Shown here: piece by piece, positions 47,634 to 56,079 of the stretch | Position numbering within the stretch: position 1 is the stretch's first letter | How the letters are laid out: each line of letters starts with the position of its first letter | Assembly (NCBI GenBank): GCA_964460035.1 | Contig: CAYWPG010000004.1 | Span: 1-64,000 of the forward strand | DNA length: 64,000 bases | Origin: CAYWPG01 sp964460035 | GTDB taxonomy: Bacteria > Pseudomonadota > Gammaproteobacteria > Nitrococcales > AK92 | Direction of reading: 5' to 3' | Program-made: the position numbers and the translations under genes | The notes under the pieces: model-generated | Seen by the model: the letters and a program-made list of their open reading frames with translations, nothing else | What the model was told of the DNA's origin: nothing | Databases searched by the model: none

Positions 47634-48809
47634 ATGATGGTGACTAAGAGACTGAGTGCAAGGCTAGGCTTGGGGCTTTGCCTGATGCTGATAGCCAGCT
47701 CGGCCACCGCGGGGTGGCGCGCATTGAACATGCCGCGTGGCGTTACTCCGCTAAGCGAGCAGGTCTACGATCTGCACATGCTGATCATGTGGGTATGCGC
47801 CGCCATCGGTGCTCTCGTCTTCGGCTTGATCCTGTGGTCGGTGTTCCGTCACCGCAAGAGCCGCGGGGTAGAAGCAGCCCAGTTCCATCACAATACCAGC
47901 ATCGAGATCGTCTGGACCGTCGTGCCCATGGTCATTCTCATCGCCATGGCCGTTCCCGCAACACGCACCCTCATAAACATGGCCGACACCTCCGAAGCGG
48001 AGCTGACGGTTAAGGTGACCGGCTATCAGTGGATGTGGGGCTACGAGTACCTGGATCACGGTGTCCAGTTCCTCAGCCGGCTCGATCGGGAAAGCGACCG
48101 CGTCCGTCAGCTCGGCTCCGGCCTCGATCCCCGCAGTGTCGATAACTACCTGCAAAACGTCGATCAGCCTCTGGTGTTGCCGGTCAACCGCAAGGTTCGC
48201 TTCCTGTTGACCTCCAATGACGTGATCCACTCCTGGTGGGTGCCCGAGTTCGGCTGGAAGCGCGACGCCGTTCCCGGGTTTATCAATGAGGGTTGGGCGA
48301 TCATCCGCGAGCCCGGCGTCTATCGCGGTGCCTGTGCCGAGCTGTGCGGCCGCGACCATGCCTTCATGCCCATCGTCGTGGTGGCGCTGGAAGAGGAGGA
48401 ATTCGACGAGTGGCTGGCGCAGCGCCGTAACGGCGGGCAGCCGTCGTCGAACTCGGAGGACTCGGTGGCCGACGCCGGCTCCGTTGCGGAAGAGGCGGTC
48501 GCCGAGCTGTCCATGGACGAGCTGATGAGCCGCGGCCAGCAGCTTTACTCGCAACAATGCGTCGCCTGCCACCAGCCCAATGGACAAGGCATGCCGCCCG
48601 TGTTCCCCGCTCTCGCTAACAGCGAGTTCGTGACACGCTCTGCCGAGGCGGTGATTCAAACAATCGTGAAGGGTCGTAATGCGATGCCCCCCTTCGGCAG
48701 CCAGTTCAGCGATACCGAAATCGCTGCGGTCGCGACCTTCATCCGCAATAACTTCGGCAACCAGACCGGCGACTTGGTCCAGCCCGCCGATGTCCAGGCG
48801 GTCCGCTAA
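47634..48809 (+). CDS. coxB: Cytochrome c oxidase subunit II fused to cytochrome c
   Basis: The CuA-bearing subunit that accepts electrons from cytochrome c. From the ATG at 47634 (GGAG 9 bases upstream) it has 391 residues: a signal peptide, two transmembrane helices, and a cupredoxin domain with CuA ligands C234, C238, H242 and M245. A linker rich in serine and glutamate leads to a C-terminal cytochrome c domain with C309-VA-C312-H313. An ATG at 47595 is possible but lacks a binding site. The fusion resembles caa3-type and Pseudomonas aa3 subunits. Confidence 0.96.
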   Translation: MMVTKRLSARLGLGLCLMLIASSATAGWRALNMPRGVTPLSEQVYDLHMLIMWVCAAIGALVFGLILWSVFRHRKSRGVEAAQFHHNTSIEIVWTVVPMVILIAMAVPATRTLINMADTSEAELTVKVTGYQWMWGYEYLDHGVQFLSRLDRESDRVRQLGSGLDPRSVDNYLQNVDQPLVLPVNRKVRFLLTSNDVIHSWWVPEFGWKRDAVPGFINEGWAIIREPGVYRGACAELCGRDHAFMPIVVVALEEEEFDEWLAQRRNGGQPSSNSEDSVADAGSVAEEAVAELSMDELMSRGQQLYSQQCVACHQPNGQGMPPVFPALANSEFVTRSAEAVIQTIVKGRNAMPPFGSQFSDTEIAAVATFIRNNFGNQTGDLVQPADVQAVR

Positions 48810-48833
48810 CGGGTTCCTTGGGAGGAAAGCGAG

Positions 48834-50450
48834 ATGACTGCAGTTACACACGACGACCACCATCACGCCGGCCCGCCGAGCGGCTTCACCCGTTGGTTGT
48901 TCACGACCAACCACAAGGACATGGGAACTCTTTACCTGGTTTTCTCGCTAGCGATGTTCTTCATCGGCGGCGCGATGGCCATGGTAATCCGTGCCGAGCT
49001 GTTCCAGCCCGGTCTGCAGCTGGTTGATCCGTACTTCTTCAACCAGATGACCACCATGCACGCGCTGGTGATGATCTTCGGCGCCGTGATGCCGGCATTC
49101 GTCGGCCTTGCCAACTGGATGATCCCGATCATGATCGGCGGCCCGGACATGGCGCTGCCGCGCATGAACAACTGGAGCTTCTGGATCCTCGTAGCCGCCT
49201 TCGTGATTTTCCTGTCCACGCTGTTCATGCCGGGCGGTACCTTCGCGGGCGGCTGGACCATGTACCCGCCGCTGGTTCTGCAGCATGGCATGGCGTTCCC
49301 GTTCGTGATCTTCTCGGTGCACCTGATGGGAATCTCGTCCATCATGGGCGCGATCAACATCATCGCCACCATTCTGAACATGCGGGCGCCGGGGATGACC
49401 CTGATGAAGATGCCGATGTTCGTGTGGACTTGGCTGGTCACCGCGTTCCTGCTCCTGGCGGTGCTGCCGGTGCTTGCAGGCGCCATCACCATGCTGCTCA
49501 CCGACCAGTTCTTCGGCACCAGCTTCTTCAATGCCGCCGGCGGCGGCGACCCGGTGATGTACCAGCACATTTTCTGGTTCTTCGGGCACCCCGAAGTGTA
49601 CATCATGATTCTGCCGGCCTTCGGCATCGTGTCGGCGATCATCCCGACGTTCGCCCGCAAGCCGCTGTTCGGCTACAGCTCCATGGTCTATGCCGTGGCG
49701 TCGATCGCGTTCCTCTCCTTCATCGTATGGGCGCACCACATGTTCACCGTCGGCATGCCGCTTGCCGCCGAGCTGTTCTTCATGTACGCCACCATGCTGA
49801 TCGCGATTCCCACGGGCGTGAAGGTTTTCAACTGGATTGCCACCATGTGGCGAGGCGCGATGACCTTCGAGACGCCGATGCTGTTTGCCATCGCGTTCGT
49901 AGTGCTGTTCACCATCGGCGGTCTGTCCGGCCTGATGCTTGCCATCGCCCCGGCAGACTTCCAGTATCACGACACCTACTTCGTGGTGGCCCACTTCCAC
50001 TACGTGCTGGTAACCGGCGCCGTGTTCTCCATCATGGCCGCCGTCTACTACTGGCTGCCCAAGTGGACCGGGCACATGTACAACGAGACCCTGGGCAAGT
50101 GGCACTTCTGGCTCTCGGCCATCTCGGTGAACGTACTGTTCTTCCCGCAGCACTTCCTCGGCTTGGCCGGCATGCCGCGCCGCTACGCCGACTATGCGGT
50201 TCAGTTCACCGAGTTCAACATGCTGTCGTCGATTGGCGGGTTCGTGTTCGGGCTGTCGCAGCTGCTGTTCCTGTGGGTGGTGATCAGCTGCATCCGCGGC
50301 GGCAAGAAGGCCACGGACCGGGTCTGGGAAGGTGCGGAAGGCCTGGAGTGGACCTTGAGCTCGCCGCCTCCGTACCACACGTTCACCACGCCGCCGCACA
50401 TCGGCCCCGGACATGCGGAGGCAGCAGGTAGTCAGGGCAGCCCGCGCTAA
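48834..50450 (+). CDS. coxA: Cytochrome c oxidase subunit I (A1-type heme-copper oxidase)
   Basis: The catalytic, proton-pumping subunit with about 12 transmembrane helices in 538 residues. Metal ligands are H76 (low-spin heme), H252 with the crosslinked Y256, H301-H302 (CuB), H387 (high-spin heme) and H389 (low-spin heme). The GHPEVY motif with E254 marks the A1 subgroup; the D- and K-channel regions look complete (PTGVK). The C-terminal tail is hydrophilic. GGAGG lies upstream of the ATG. Confidence 0.98.
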   Translation: MTAVTHDDHHHAGPPSGFTRWLFTTNHKDMGTLYLVFSLAMFFIGGAMAMVIRAELFQPGLQLVDPYFFNQMTTMHALVMIFGAVMPAFVGLANWMIPIMIGGPDMALPRMNNWSFWILVAAFVIFLSTLFMPGGTFAGGWTMYPPLVLQHGMAFPFVIFSVHLMGISSIMGAINIIATILNMRAPGMTLMKMPMFVWTWLVTAFLLLAVLPVLAGAITMLLTDQFFGTSFFNAAGGGDPVMYQHIFWFFGHPEVYIMILPAFGIVSAIIPTFARKPLFGYSSMVYAVASIAFLSFIVWAHHMFTVGMPLAAELFFMYATMLIAIPTGVKVFNWIATMWRGAMTFETPMLFAIAFVVLFTIGGLSGLMLAIAPADFQYHDTYFVVAHFHYVLVTGAVFSIMAAVYYWLPKWTGHMYNETLGKWHFWLSAISVNVLFFPQHFLGLAGMPRRYADYAVQFTEFNMLSSIGGFVFGLSQLLFLWVVISCIRGGKKATDRVWEGAEGLEWTLSSPPPYHTFTTPPHIGPGHAEAAGSQGSPR

Positions 50451-50472
50451 TGCGCGGGCGGGGTGAGCGTCG

Positions 50473-50601
50473 ATGAGCAATAACGACGATAAGGAGCTGC
50501 AGGGGCAGCGGCGGCGGCGAGTTCGTTGGACCGTCGCCGCGCTCACGGTGATCGTACTCGGGCTGTATGTGGGTGTGATCGTCGGCTTCGTGAGAGGTTG
50601 A
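50473..50601 (+). CDS. 42-residue membrane peptide, probable cytochrome oxidase small assembly protein
   Basis: A short gene between coxA and ctaG. The first ~18 residues are hydrophilic and end in a run of four arginines, followed by one transmembrane helix (TVAALTVIVLGLYVGVIVGF) and a short RG tail. Size, topology and position match the small proteins often annotated as cytochrome oxidase small assembly protein in oxidase clusters. The TGA is followed two bases later by the ctaG ATG, which supports translation as part of the operon. The ribosome binding site is weak. Confidence 0.7.
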   Translation: MSNNDDKELQGQRRRRVRWTVAALTVIVLGLYVGVIVGFVRG

Positions 50602-50603
50602 AG

Positions 50604-51140
50604 ATGGCTAATCCTTCCCCTCAGCCGCGTCATCACTGGACGGTAGGAAAGCTGGTGGTGGTGGCTGTGGCGATGTTCGGGTTCGGCTTTGCCCTGGTCC
50701 CACTGTACCGGGTCATCTGCGAGGTGACGGGCCTCAACGGCTACATCTCCAATCGCGTGGTTCACGGGACGGTCGACCTCGAGCCCGATAGGGATCGCCT
50801 CGTCACCGTGGAGTTCGTGGCGACGGTGAACGGTAATGCGCCCTGGGAGTTTCGCCCGGCAGTCAACACGATGCGGGTGCATCCAGGGGAGATATACACC
50901 ACCACTTATTACGCCAAGAACCTAACCGATGCGCCTGCGGTGGGGCAGGCAAGCTATAGCGTTGCGCCGGGGCGCGCGGCGCGGTGGTTCGGCAAGCCGG
51001 ACTGCTTCTGCTTCACGCGCCAGGCCTTCGAGCCCAATGAAGGGCGGGATATGCCAGTGACCTTCTTCGTCAGTCCGGATTTGCCAGGCAACGTCGACCG
51101 CGTCACTTTGTCGTATACGTTTTTCAAGGTGTCGGAGTAG
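50604..51140 (+). CDS. ctaG: Cytochrome c oxidase assembly protein CtaG (Cox11 family)
   Basis: A copper chaperone that delivers copper to the CuB site of subunit I. The 178-residue protein has one N-terminal transmembrane helix (about 16-35) and a periplasmic Ig-like domain with the copper motif C134-F-C136-F. Another conserved cysteine, C39, lies just outside the membrane. The start is fixed by the TGA of the small upstream gene two bases earlier. Confidence 0.96.
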   Translation: MANPSPQPRHHWTVGKLVVVAVAMFGFGFALVPLYRVICEVTGLNGYISNRVVHGTVDLEPDRDRLVTVEFVATVNGNAPWEFRPAVNTMRVHPGEIYTTTYYAKNLTDAPAVGQASYSVAPGRAARWFGKPDCFCFTRQAFEPNEGRDMPVTFFVSPDLPGNVDRVTLSYTFFKVSE

Positions 51141-51197
51141 GCGCACGCCATACTGGGGCGCTGTTAATTAGCCTTTTTTGGCATAAGGGGATCGAGA

Positions 51198-52061
51198 ATG
51201 GCTCAAGCACATGCAGCGTACTATGTTCCAGAGAGCACGCGCTGGCCGGCAGTCGGCACGGTCGGCCTGTTTCTACTGGCGGTCGGTGCCTCTATTTACC
51301 TGCAAGGTGCAGGCTGGGGGAAATACGTACTGTACCTCGGTGCGCTCACCATGGTGACCATGCTCGCCGGGTGGTTCGGGAACGTCATTAACGAGAGCCT
51401 TTCCGGACTGTACAGCGATCAGATGGATCGTTCCTTCCGCTGGGGAATGATCTGGTTCATTTTCTCCGAGGTGATGTTCTTCTCGGCCTTCTTCGGGGCG
51501 CTATTCTACGCCCGCGTCTTCTCGGTGCCCTGGCTGGGCGGCGAGGATCCGATGACCAGCCGCCTGCTCTGGGATGGCGTGACGCTCAATTGGCCGACAG
51601 CCGGTCCGGGGTTCCTCGATCTTGAGTGGACGCCGATGGCTGCCTGGCCGTTGCCGACCATAAACACCCTGATCTTGTTGACTTCCGGTGTCACGCTTAC
51701 GATTGCCCACCACGCTCTCAAGGACAACCGCCGTGGCAAGCTGATCGCTGGCCTGGGGGTTACCGTCGCCTTGGGCTTTCTCTTCCTGGGGCTGCAGTTG
51801 TACGAATACGTGCACGCTTACCAGGATCTGAACCTGCGCCTAGATACGGCGGGCATTTACGGCTCCACGTTCTTCATGCTCACCGGCTTCCACGGCGTGC
51901 ACGTGTTCATCGGCGCGGTAATTCTGGCCGTCATTCTGCTGCGTTCGATCAGAGGACACTTCAGTCCCGATCACCACTTCGGTTTCGAAGCAGCCGCCTG
52001 GTACTGGCATTTCGTAGACGTGGTCTGGCTCGGCCTGTATATCTTCGTCTACATCCTGTAA
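51198..52061 (+). CDS. coxC: Cytochrome c oxidase subunit III
   Basis: A 287-residue, seven-helix integral membrane subunit that stabilises subunit I and its proton uptake. Conserved features are WFGNVINESLSG, FIFSEVMFFSAFF, TSGVTLTIAHHAL, the FHGVHVFIG segment and the last helix YWHFVDVVWLGLYIFVYI. A terminator at 52077-52105 closes this part of the cluster. Confidence 0.97.
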   Translation: MAQAHAAYYVPESTRWPAVGTVGLFLLAVGASIYLQGAGWGKYVLYLGALTMVTMLAGWFGNVINESLSGLYSDQMDRSFRWGMIWFIFSEVMFFSAFFGALFYARVFSVPWLGGEDPMTSRLLWDGVTLNWPTAGPGFLDLEWTPMAAWPLPTINTLILLTSGVTLTIAHHALKDNRRGKLIAGLGVTVALGFLFLGLQLYEYVHAYQDLNLRLDTAGIYGSTFFMLTGFHGVHVFIGAVILAVILLRSIRGHFSPDHHFGFEAAAWYWHFVDVVWLGLYIFVYIL

Positions 52062-52076
52062 GCGAGTTCGTTCCCC

Positions 52077-52105
52077 GGTGCCGCTCAACCGCAGCGGCAC
52101 CTTTT
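52077..52105 (+). terminator. Intrinsic terminator after coxC
   Basis: GGTGCCGCT (52077-52085) pairs with AGCGGCACC (52093-52101) around CAACCGC, followed by TTTT. It lies 15 bases after the coxC stop, so surf1 and the heme O synthase gene probably need their own promoter or readthrough. Confidence 0.8.
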
Positions 52106-52182
52106 CACAGCCCATTGCCAAGCCATAGCCGCCGGCCTGGTTATTCGATACTGGGTACCCGATGGCTGGGCGGCCGACGTTC

Positions 52183-52398
52183 TTAGAACGGCTGGTTCGG
52201 GACTACCACCCCGGTTAGCAAGCCGACCAGGATTGTGAGGAACAGCGCCACCGAGATGACAATACGAACGGTCAGCGCATTGACGGTGCGGCGTGACGCG
52301 CTTCTATCCCGGTACAGGAAGAACAGGCCGGAACCCAGGCTGACCACTATCGCGGTTAGGGCGGCGAGGATGGCTGCGCTGGCGATGACATTGCCCAT
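52183..52398 (-). CDS. DUF2909 (twin transmembrane) protein
   Basis: A 71-residue protein with two transmembrane helices (about 5-27 and 44-65) joined by a basic loop with FLYRDRSASRRTV, matching the DUF2909 family that sits between coxC and surf1 in many gammaproteobacteria. It is on the opposite strand to the oxidase genes, as is usual. Role unknown; an oxidase assembly role is inferred only from position. Confidence 0.85.
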   Translation of the reverse strand: MGNVIASAAILAALTAIVVSLGSGLFFLYRDRSASRRTVNALTVRIVISVALFLTILVGLLTGVVVPNQPF

Positions 52399-52486
52399 TG
52401 CGGACTCCAGGCTTTGGGTGGATAAGCAACACAGTATAAAGCAGGACTGTTGCTGCTTCGACGGCGGTTCGGGGGGCTAGGCATCG

Positions 52487-53200
52487 ATGCGTATCGGCCG
52501 TTTCGTTTTCAAACCGAGCCTGGTGCCTACACTTGCGGTTCTTCTGCTGTTGCCGGCCATGCTCGCCCTGGGTTGCTGGCAGCTCGGCCGGGCCGAGGAA
52601 AAGCGCGTCTGGCTCGCGGGCATCGAGGCCGCCCGGGAGCTGCCGGCTATATCGCTGAACGAAGAGCAGCCCGCGTTCGATGAGGCCAATCACCGCCTCG
52701 CAAAGGCGCGCGGGAGGTACGATGACACGCACCAGTTCCTCCTCAACAACCAGTTGCAACAAGGGCAGTTGGGTTACCGTGTCATTACTCCCTTGTTGCT
52801 GGAAGGCAGTGGGCAAGCCGTGCTGGTGGACCGCGGCTGGGTCGCGGCGCCGGCGCTGGGTCTGCCCGACATTGCGCTGCCTGCTGGGGAGGTCGAGTTC
52901 AGCGGGCGCATCGATCGCGGTCCTTCAGTGGCGATGCGTCTGGGCGCCGCCGGAATGGCGGACGGCGGATGGCCGCATGTGCTGCACTATCTCGATTACG
53001 CATACATCCAGGCGCAGTTGCCTTATCCCACACTTCCGTATCTGCTGCGTGCCGACGAAGGCCCGGTGGCGGTGGAGACTAACATGCCGCCGGAGAAGCA
53101 CGTGGGCTACGCTGTACAGTGGTTTGCGATGGCAACGACGTTGGCGCTGATTTATCTGGTAGTGAACCTGCGTCGTCAAGAGGAAGAACAAGATGCCTGA
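52487..53200 (+). CDS. surf1: SURF1 family cytochrome oxidase biogenesis protein
   Basis: A 237-residue inner-membrane protein with helices near each end (about 11-30 and 210-228) and a periplasmic domain, the SURF1 layout. It assists heme a insertion into subunit I. The conserved GCWQLGRAEEKR, VLVDRGWV and HVGYAVQWFAMA segments are present. Its stop overlaps the next gene's start by 8 bases. Confidence 0.93.
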   Translation: MRIGRFVFKPSLVPTLAVLLLLPAMLALGCWQLGRAEEKRVWLAGIEAARELPAISLNEEQPAFDEANHRLAKARGRYDDTHQFLLNNQLQQGQLGYRVITPLLLEGSGQAVLVDRGWVAAPALGLPDIALPAGEVEFSGRIDRGPSVAMRLGAAGMADGGWPHVLHYLDYAYIQAQLPYPTLPYLLRADEGPVAVETNMPPEKHVGYAVQWFAMATTLALIYLVVNLRRQEEEQDA

Positions 53201-53777
53201 TCAATGGCGTACCCGCCTGAAGCTAATAGGCCTGGCTCTGGTCTTCGTGGGGCCGGTGGTGGCAGCGTGGGTGCTTCTGATGATCGGTTGGCGGCCGGCC
53301 GGACAGGTCAACTATGGCTCGCTGGTCGAACCGCCGGTGCCGGTCCAGGCGGCGGGGTTGACGCTTAACGGCGAGCCCGTGTCCGAGCGTTTCTTCCGCG
53401 GGCGCTGGACCATGCTGATCAGTATTGGCGCCGCCTGTGGCGAGGAGTGTCTGCAGGTCCTCGATCAGACCGGACGCGTACACGTGGCGCTGAACCAGAA
53501 CATGGATCGGGTACGGCGAGTACTGGTCCTGGCCGAAGGGCAGCGGCCGCCGGAGGAGCTGCATGCGTTCGAGTTCGTCAATGCCCCTGTTTCCACGCTG
53601 AGGGAATGGAACGGCCACGATCCGGTTTCAATCCAGTTAGTGGATCCGGATGGCCTGCGCATGATGAGCTACGGGTACCCGTTAGAGGCCCGCGGGCTGC
53701 TGAAAGATTTCGAGCGTTTGCTGCGTCTGTCCCGGCGCGCGGTTGAACGATATCGGGCGATGCTCGACGAGCAGTAG
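53193..53777 (+). CDS. SCO-like membrane-anchored protein of the oxidase cluster
   Basis: A 194-residue protein with one N-terminal transmembrane helix (about 10-31) and a thioredoxin-like domain. C82-x3-C86 (ACGEEC) stands where SCO copper chaperones have their CxxxC, and H142 lies before SIQLVDPDG, a spacing like the third SCO ligand. Overall similarity to SCO1/SenC looks weak. It overlaps surf1 and precedes the heme O synthase gene, occupying the position often followed by ctaA. A copper or thiol role in CuA assembly is inferred. Confidence 0.75.
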   Translation: MPDQWRTRLKLIGLALVFVGPVVAAWVLLMIGWRPAGQVNYGSLVEPPVPVQAAGLTLNGEPVSERFFRGRWTMLISIGAACGEECLQVLDQTGRVHVALNQNMDRVRRVLVLAEGQRPPEELHAFEFVNAPVSTLREWNGHDPVSIQLVDPDGLRMMSYGYPLEARGLLKDFERLLRLSRRAVERYRAMLDEQ

Positions 53778-53835
53778 CCCGAATCGAAGAGTTTGACGGT
53801 AGCCCCCGCCTACAAGCCTAAGGAATGTTCTCGCT

Positions 53836-54783
53836 ATGAATCCTTCCGAGTCCATGTCCGAGAAAGAAACACTGTCCCGGGAGCCGGCACGGCTGGGTCC
53901 TTTGCACCATTGGCGCGATTACATCGAGCTGTGCAAGCCCGGGGTGGTTGCCTTGATGGTGTTTACCGCGGTGGTGGGGATGCTGCTCGCCAGTCCGCAG
54001 GTGTTGCCATGGAATGCGCTGATCTTCGGCAGTCTGGGCATCGCCTTCGCGGCAGGTTCAGCGGCGGCAGTGAACCACCTGGTGGACCGCCATATCGATG
54101 CGCAGATGGCGCGCACTAGGGCCCGACCACTGCCGACGGGTCAGCTGCAGACCCAGCAGGCCGCTGTTTTCGCACTTCTGCTGGGTCTGCTGGGACACGG
54201 AATTTTGTACCTGCTGGTCAATCCGCTGACGGCAATGCTGACTTTCCTGTCGCTGATCGGCTATGCGGTCATCTATACGCTCTACCTGAAGCGGGCCACG
54301 CCTCAGAATATCGTTATAGGCGGCGCTGCGGGTGCGGCTCCCCCCGTGCTTGGCTGGACGGCGGTGACCGGAACCGTGGATCCGTACTCGCTGCTGCTGT
54401 TTCTGATTATCTTCGTATGGACGCCACCGCACTTCTGGGCCTTGGCCATTCATCGGCGTGAGGAGTACGCGAAGGTGGCAATTCCCATGCTGCCAGTCAC
54501 CCACGGCCACGAATTCACCCGCCTGCATATCCTGTTCTATACCGTGCTGCTACTGCTGGTGAGCATGCTGCCGTTCGCCACGGGAATGAGCGGGCTGGTG
54601 TATCTGGCGGGTGCGTTGGTTTTTGGCTTGATCTATCTCTATTATGCGCTGCGGCTAAAGCTGGAGCCGGACAACGCGACGCTGCCGATGCGGGCGTTTC
54701 GCTACTCGATCACTTACCTGATGGCGATCTTCGCGGCCCTGCTACTCGATGCCTACTGGCCGCTCTTTGTGTTCAGGTTCTGA
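53836..54783 (+). CDS. cyoE: Protoheme IX farnesyltransferase (heme O synthase) CtaB/CyoE
   Basis: An integral membrane prenyltransferase that converts heme b to heme O. The 315-residue protein has about nine helices and the Asp-rich motif NHLVDRHIDAQMARTRARPLP, followed by YTLYLKR and the second loop WALAIHRREEYAKV. It ends the oxidase cluster. Heme A synthase (ctaA), which normally acts next, is not in the cluster. Confidence 0.97.
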   Translation: MNPSESMSEKETLSREPARLGPLHHWRDYIELCKPGVVALMVFTAVVGMLLASPQVLPWNALIFGSLGIAFAAGSAAAVNHLVDRHIDAQMARTRARPLPTGQLQTQQAAVFALLLGLLGHGILYLLVNPLTAMLTFLSLIGYAVIYTLYLKRATPQNIVIGGAAGAAPPVLGWTAVTGTVDPYSLLLFLIIFVWTPPHFWALAIHRREEYAKVAIPMLPVTHGHEFTRLHILFYTVLLLLVSMLPFATGMSGLVYLAGALVFGLIYLYYALRLKLEPDNATLPMRAFRYSITYLMAIFAALLLDAYWPLFVFRF

Positions 54784-54828
54784 TCCTTAAGCTACGACGG
54801 CTCTGCACCGCCCTCTTATTAGGTTGTA

Positions 54829-54858
54829 GCGGGGCAGGCAACGCGATGCCTGCCCCGC
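54829..54858. repeat. 12-bp perfect inverted repeat between convergent cyoE and OmpA-family genes
   Basis: GCGGGGCAGGCA (54829-54840) pairs with TGCCTGCCCCGC (54847-54858) around ACGCGA. It begins 46 bases after the cyoE stop and ends 16 bases before the stop of the minus-strand lipoprotein gene. There is no T-tract, but its position suggests a transcription stop or mRNA 3' end stem for both. Confidence 0.65.
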
Positions 54859-54874
54859 GGCCATACCGCCTTCC

Positions 54875-55546
54875 TTAATTGGTCAACGGTACCAGAGTGA
54901 GCTCCACGCGACGGTTCTGCTGCCGCCCTTCGGCAGTCGCGTTGCTCGCGATCGGATAGTTCGGCCCATAGCCTCGTACCTCGATGCGCTCGCGCTTCAC
55001 GCCCCGCTGCATCAGATGCTGTGCGACCGCATTCGCGCGCCGCTCGGACAGGGCCTGGTTGTAAGCGACGCTGCCGGTGCTATCGGTGTGGCCAGCCACC
55101 TCGATCATCGTCTGCTCGAATTCTTGGAGCACCAGCGCTACGTGGTTCAGAACCTTCACAAAGTTCGGCTGTATCGTTGCCTCATCGACCCCGAAGGTAA
55201 TGTTGCCGGGCATGTTCAGCGTTATGTTGTCGCCATGGCGGGTGACGCTCACGCCGGTGCCATCCAGCCGTTGCCGCAGTTTGGCTTCCTGACGATCCAT
55301 GTAGTAGCCGACACCGCCGCCGGACAGCGCGCCTATGCCTGCACCCAGCATGGCGCGCCGACGCCGTTCGCGCGCATCGTCCCCGGTTGCGAGACCTATC
55401 ACCGCGCCCGTGATCGCGCCAATGGCGGCGCCTTGGGTTGCGCGGCTGGTGCGCTCTTCGCGGGTGTAAGGATCGAGAGTGGTGCAGCCGGCAATCAGTA
55501 CGGCTATGGTGGCCAGTGCCACCGCACGAGTGAACGAACGGTTCAT
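54875..55546 (-). CDS. OmpA-family peptidoglycan-binding lipoprotein
   Basis: A 223-residue lipoprotein with lipobox LIAGC (lipidated C21). A glycine-zipper segment (GAAIGAITGAVIGLATG and GAGIGALSGGGVGYYMD, about 42-85) is followed by a C-terminal OmpA-like domain (about 110-220) with GHTDSTGSVAYNQALSERRA and the peptidoglycan-binding arginine in NRRVEL. AAGGAG lies before the ATG at 55546. It probably anchors the outer membrane to the cell wall. It is monocistronic. Confidence 0.92.
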   Translation of the reverse strand: MNRSFTRAVALATIAVLIAGCTTLDPYTREERTSRATQGAAIGAITGAVIGLATGDDARERRRRAMLGAGIGALSGGGVGYYMDRQEAKLRQRLDGTGVSVTRHGDNITLNMPGNITFGVDEATIQPNFVKVLNHVALVLQEFEQTMIEVAGHTDSTGSVAYNQALSERRANAVAQHLMQRGVKRERIEVRGYGPNYPIASNATAEGRQQNRRVELTLVPLTN

Positions 55547-55783
55547 CTGGAGCTCCTTGATACGAAAATGGCACCCAAGAAGGTCGGTTGCCGGACAGCG
55601 TCGTTGCTGGGGCACCGCGTATCTTCCGCTGTCGGGCTTTAGTGTTACGGTAGCGGCGCGGCTAAGCGAGCGAAGCCCATTCCCCCACACGGCTCAGACC
55701 GGCGGGCGCAGCGGGAAGTTCCGGCCAGTGTCATCTTCTTCTGTGGCTGACCCGGAGCCTCTCTGCTGCTATGGGGCGATGGC

Positions 55784-55954
55784 TCAGTCCTTGCCGTAGC
55801 GGTTGTTCATGACTTCCAGCCAGCGTCGGTGCTGCGCCTGCGCTTCCTCGCGCCAGCGCGCGACCTCCTCGCGGCTGTGCTCTTCACGCAGCTTGTCGTC
55901 GCTGATCGAGCGTGGATCGTAGTCCGAATCTCCGTTGCGGTCTTGCTCGCCCAT
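55784..55954 (-). CDS. Small hydrophilic protein of unknown function
   Basis: A 56-residue, highly charged protein without signal peptide or membrane segment. Its C-terminal half (EEVARWREEAQAQHRRWLEVMNNRYGKD) is a likely amphipathic helix. AGGAG lies 7 bases before the ATG at 55954, the strongest argument for a real gene. I do not recognise a family. Confidence 0.55.
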   Translation of the reverse strand: MGEQDRNGDSDYDPRSISDDKLREEHSREEVARWREEAQAQHRRWLEVMNNRYGKD

Positions 55955-56079
55955 TGCCGTCTCCTTAGCCGAACCGCTCAGAAGGTATACCGCGAGGTTT
56001 GCGTCATGCAAGAGCGCTTGACCTGCGGTGTGGCGCTTCCAACAATACCCGGCTGTTCTTGCTAAGGAGAGAATCTCGC

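Noticed and set aside
48948..50882. Minus-strand open frame of 644 codons opposite coxA and ctaG
   Set aside because: Composition is extremely rich in H, R, E and D with no hydrophobic core; it mirrors the codon pattern of coxA.
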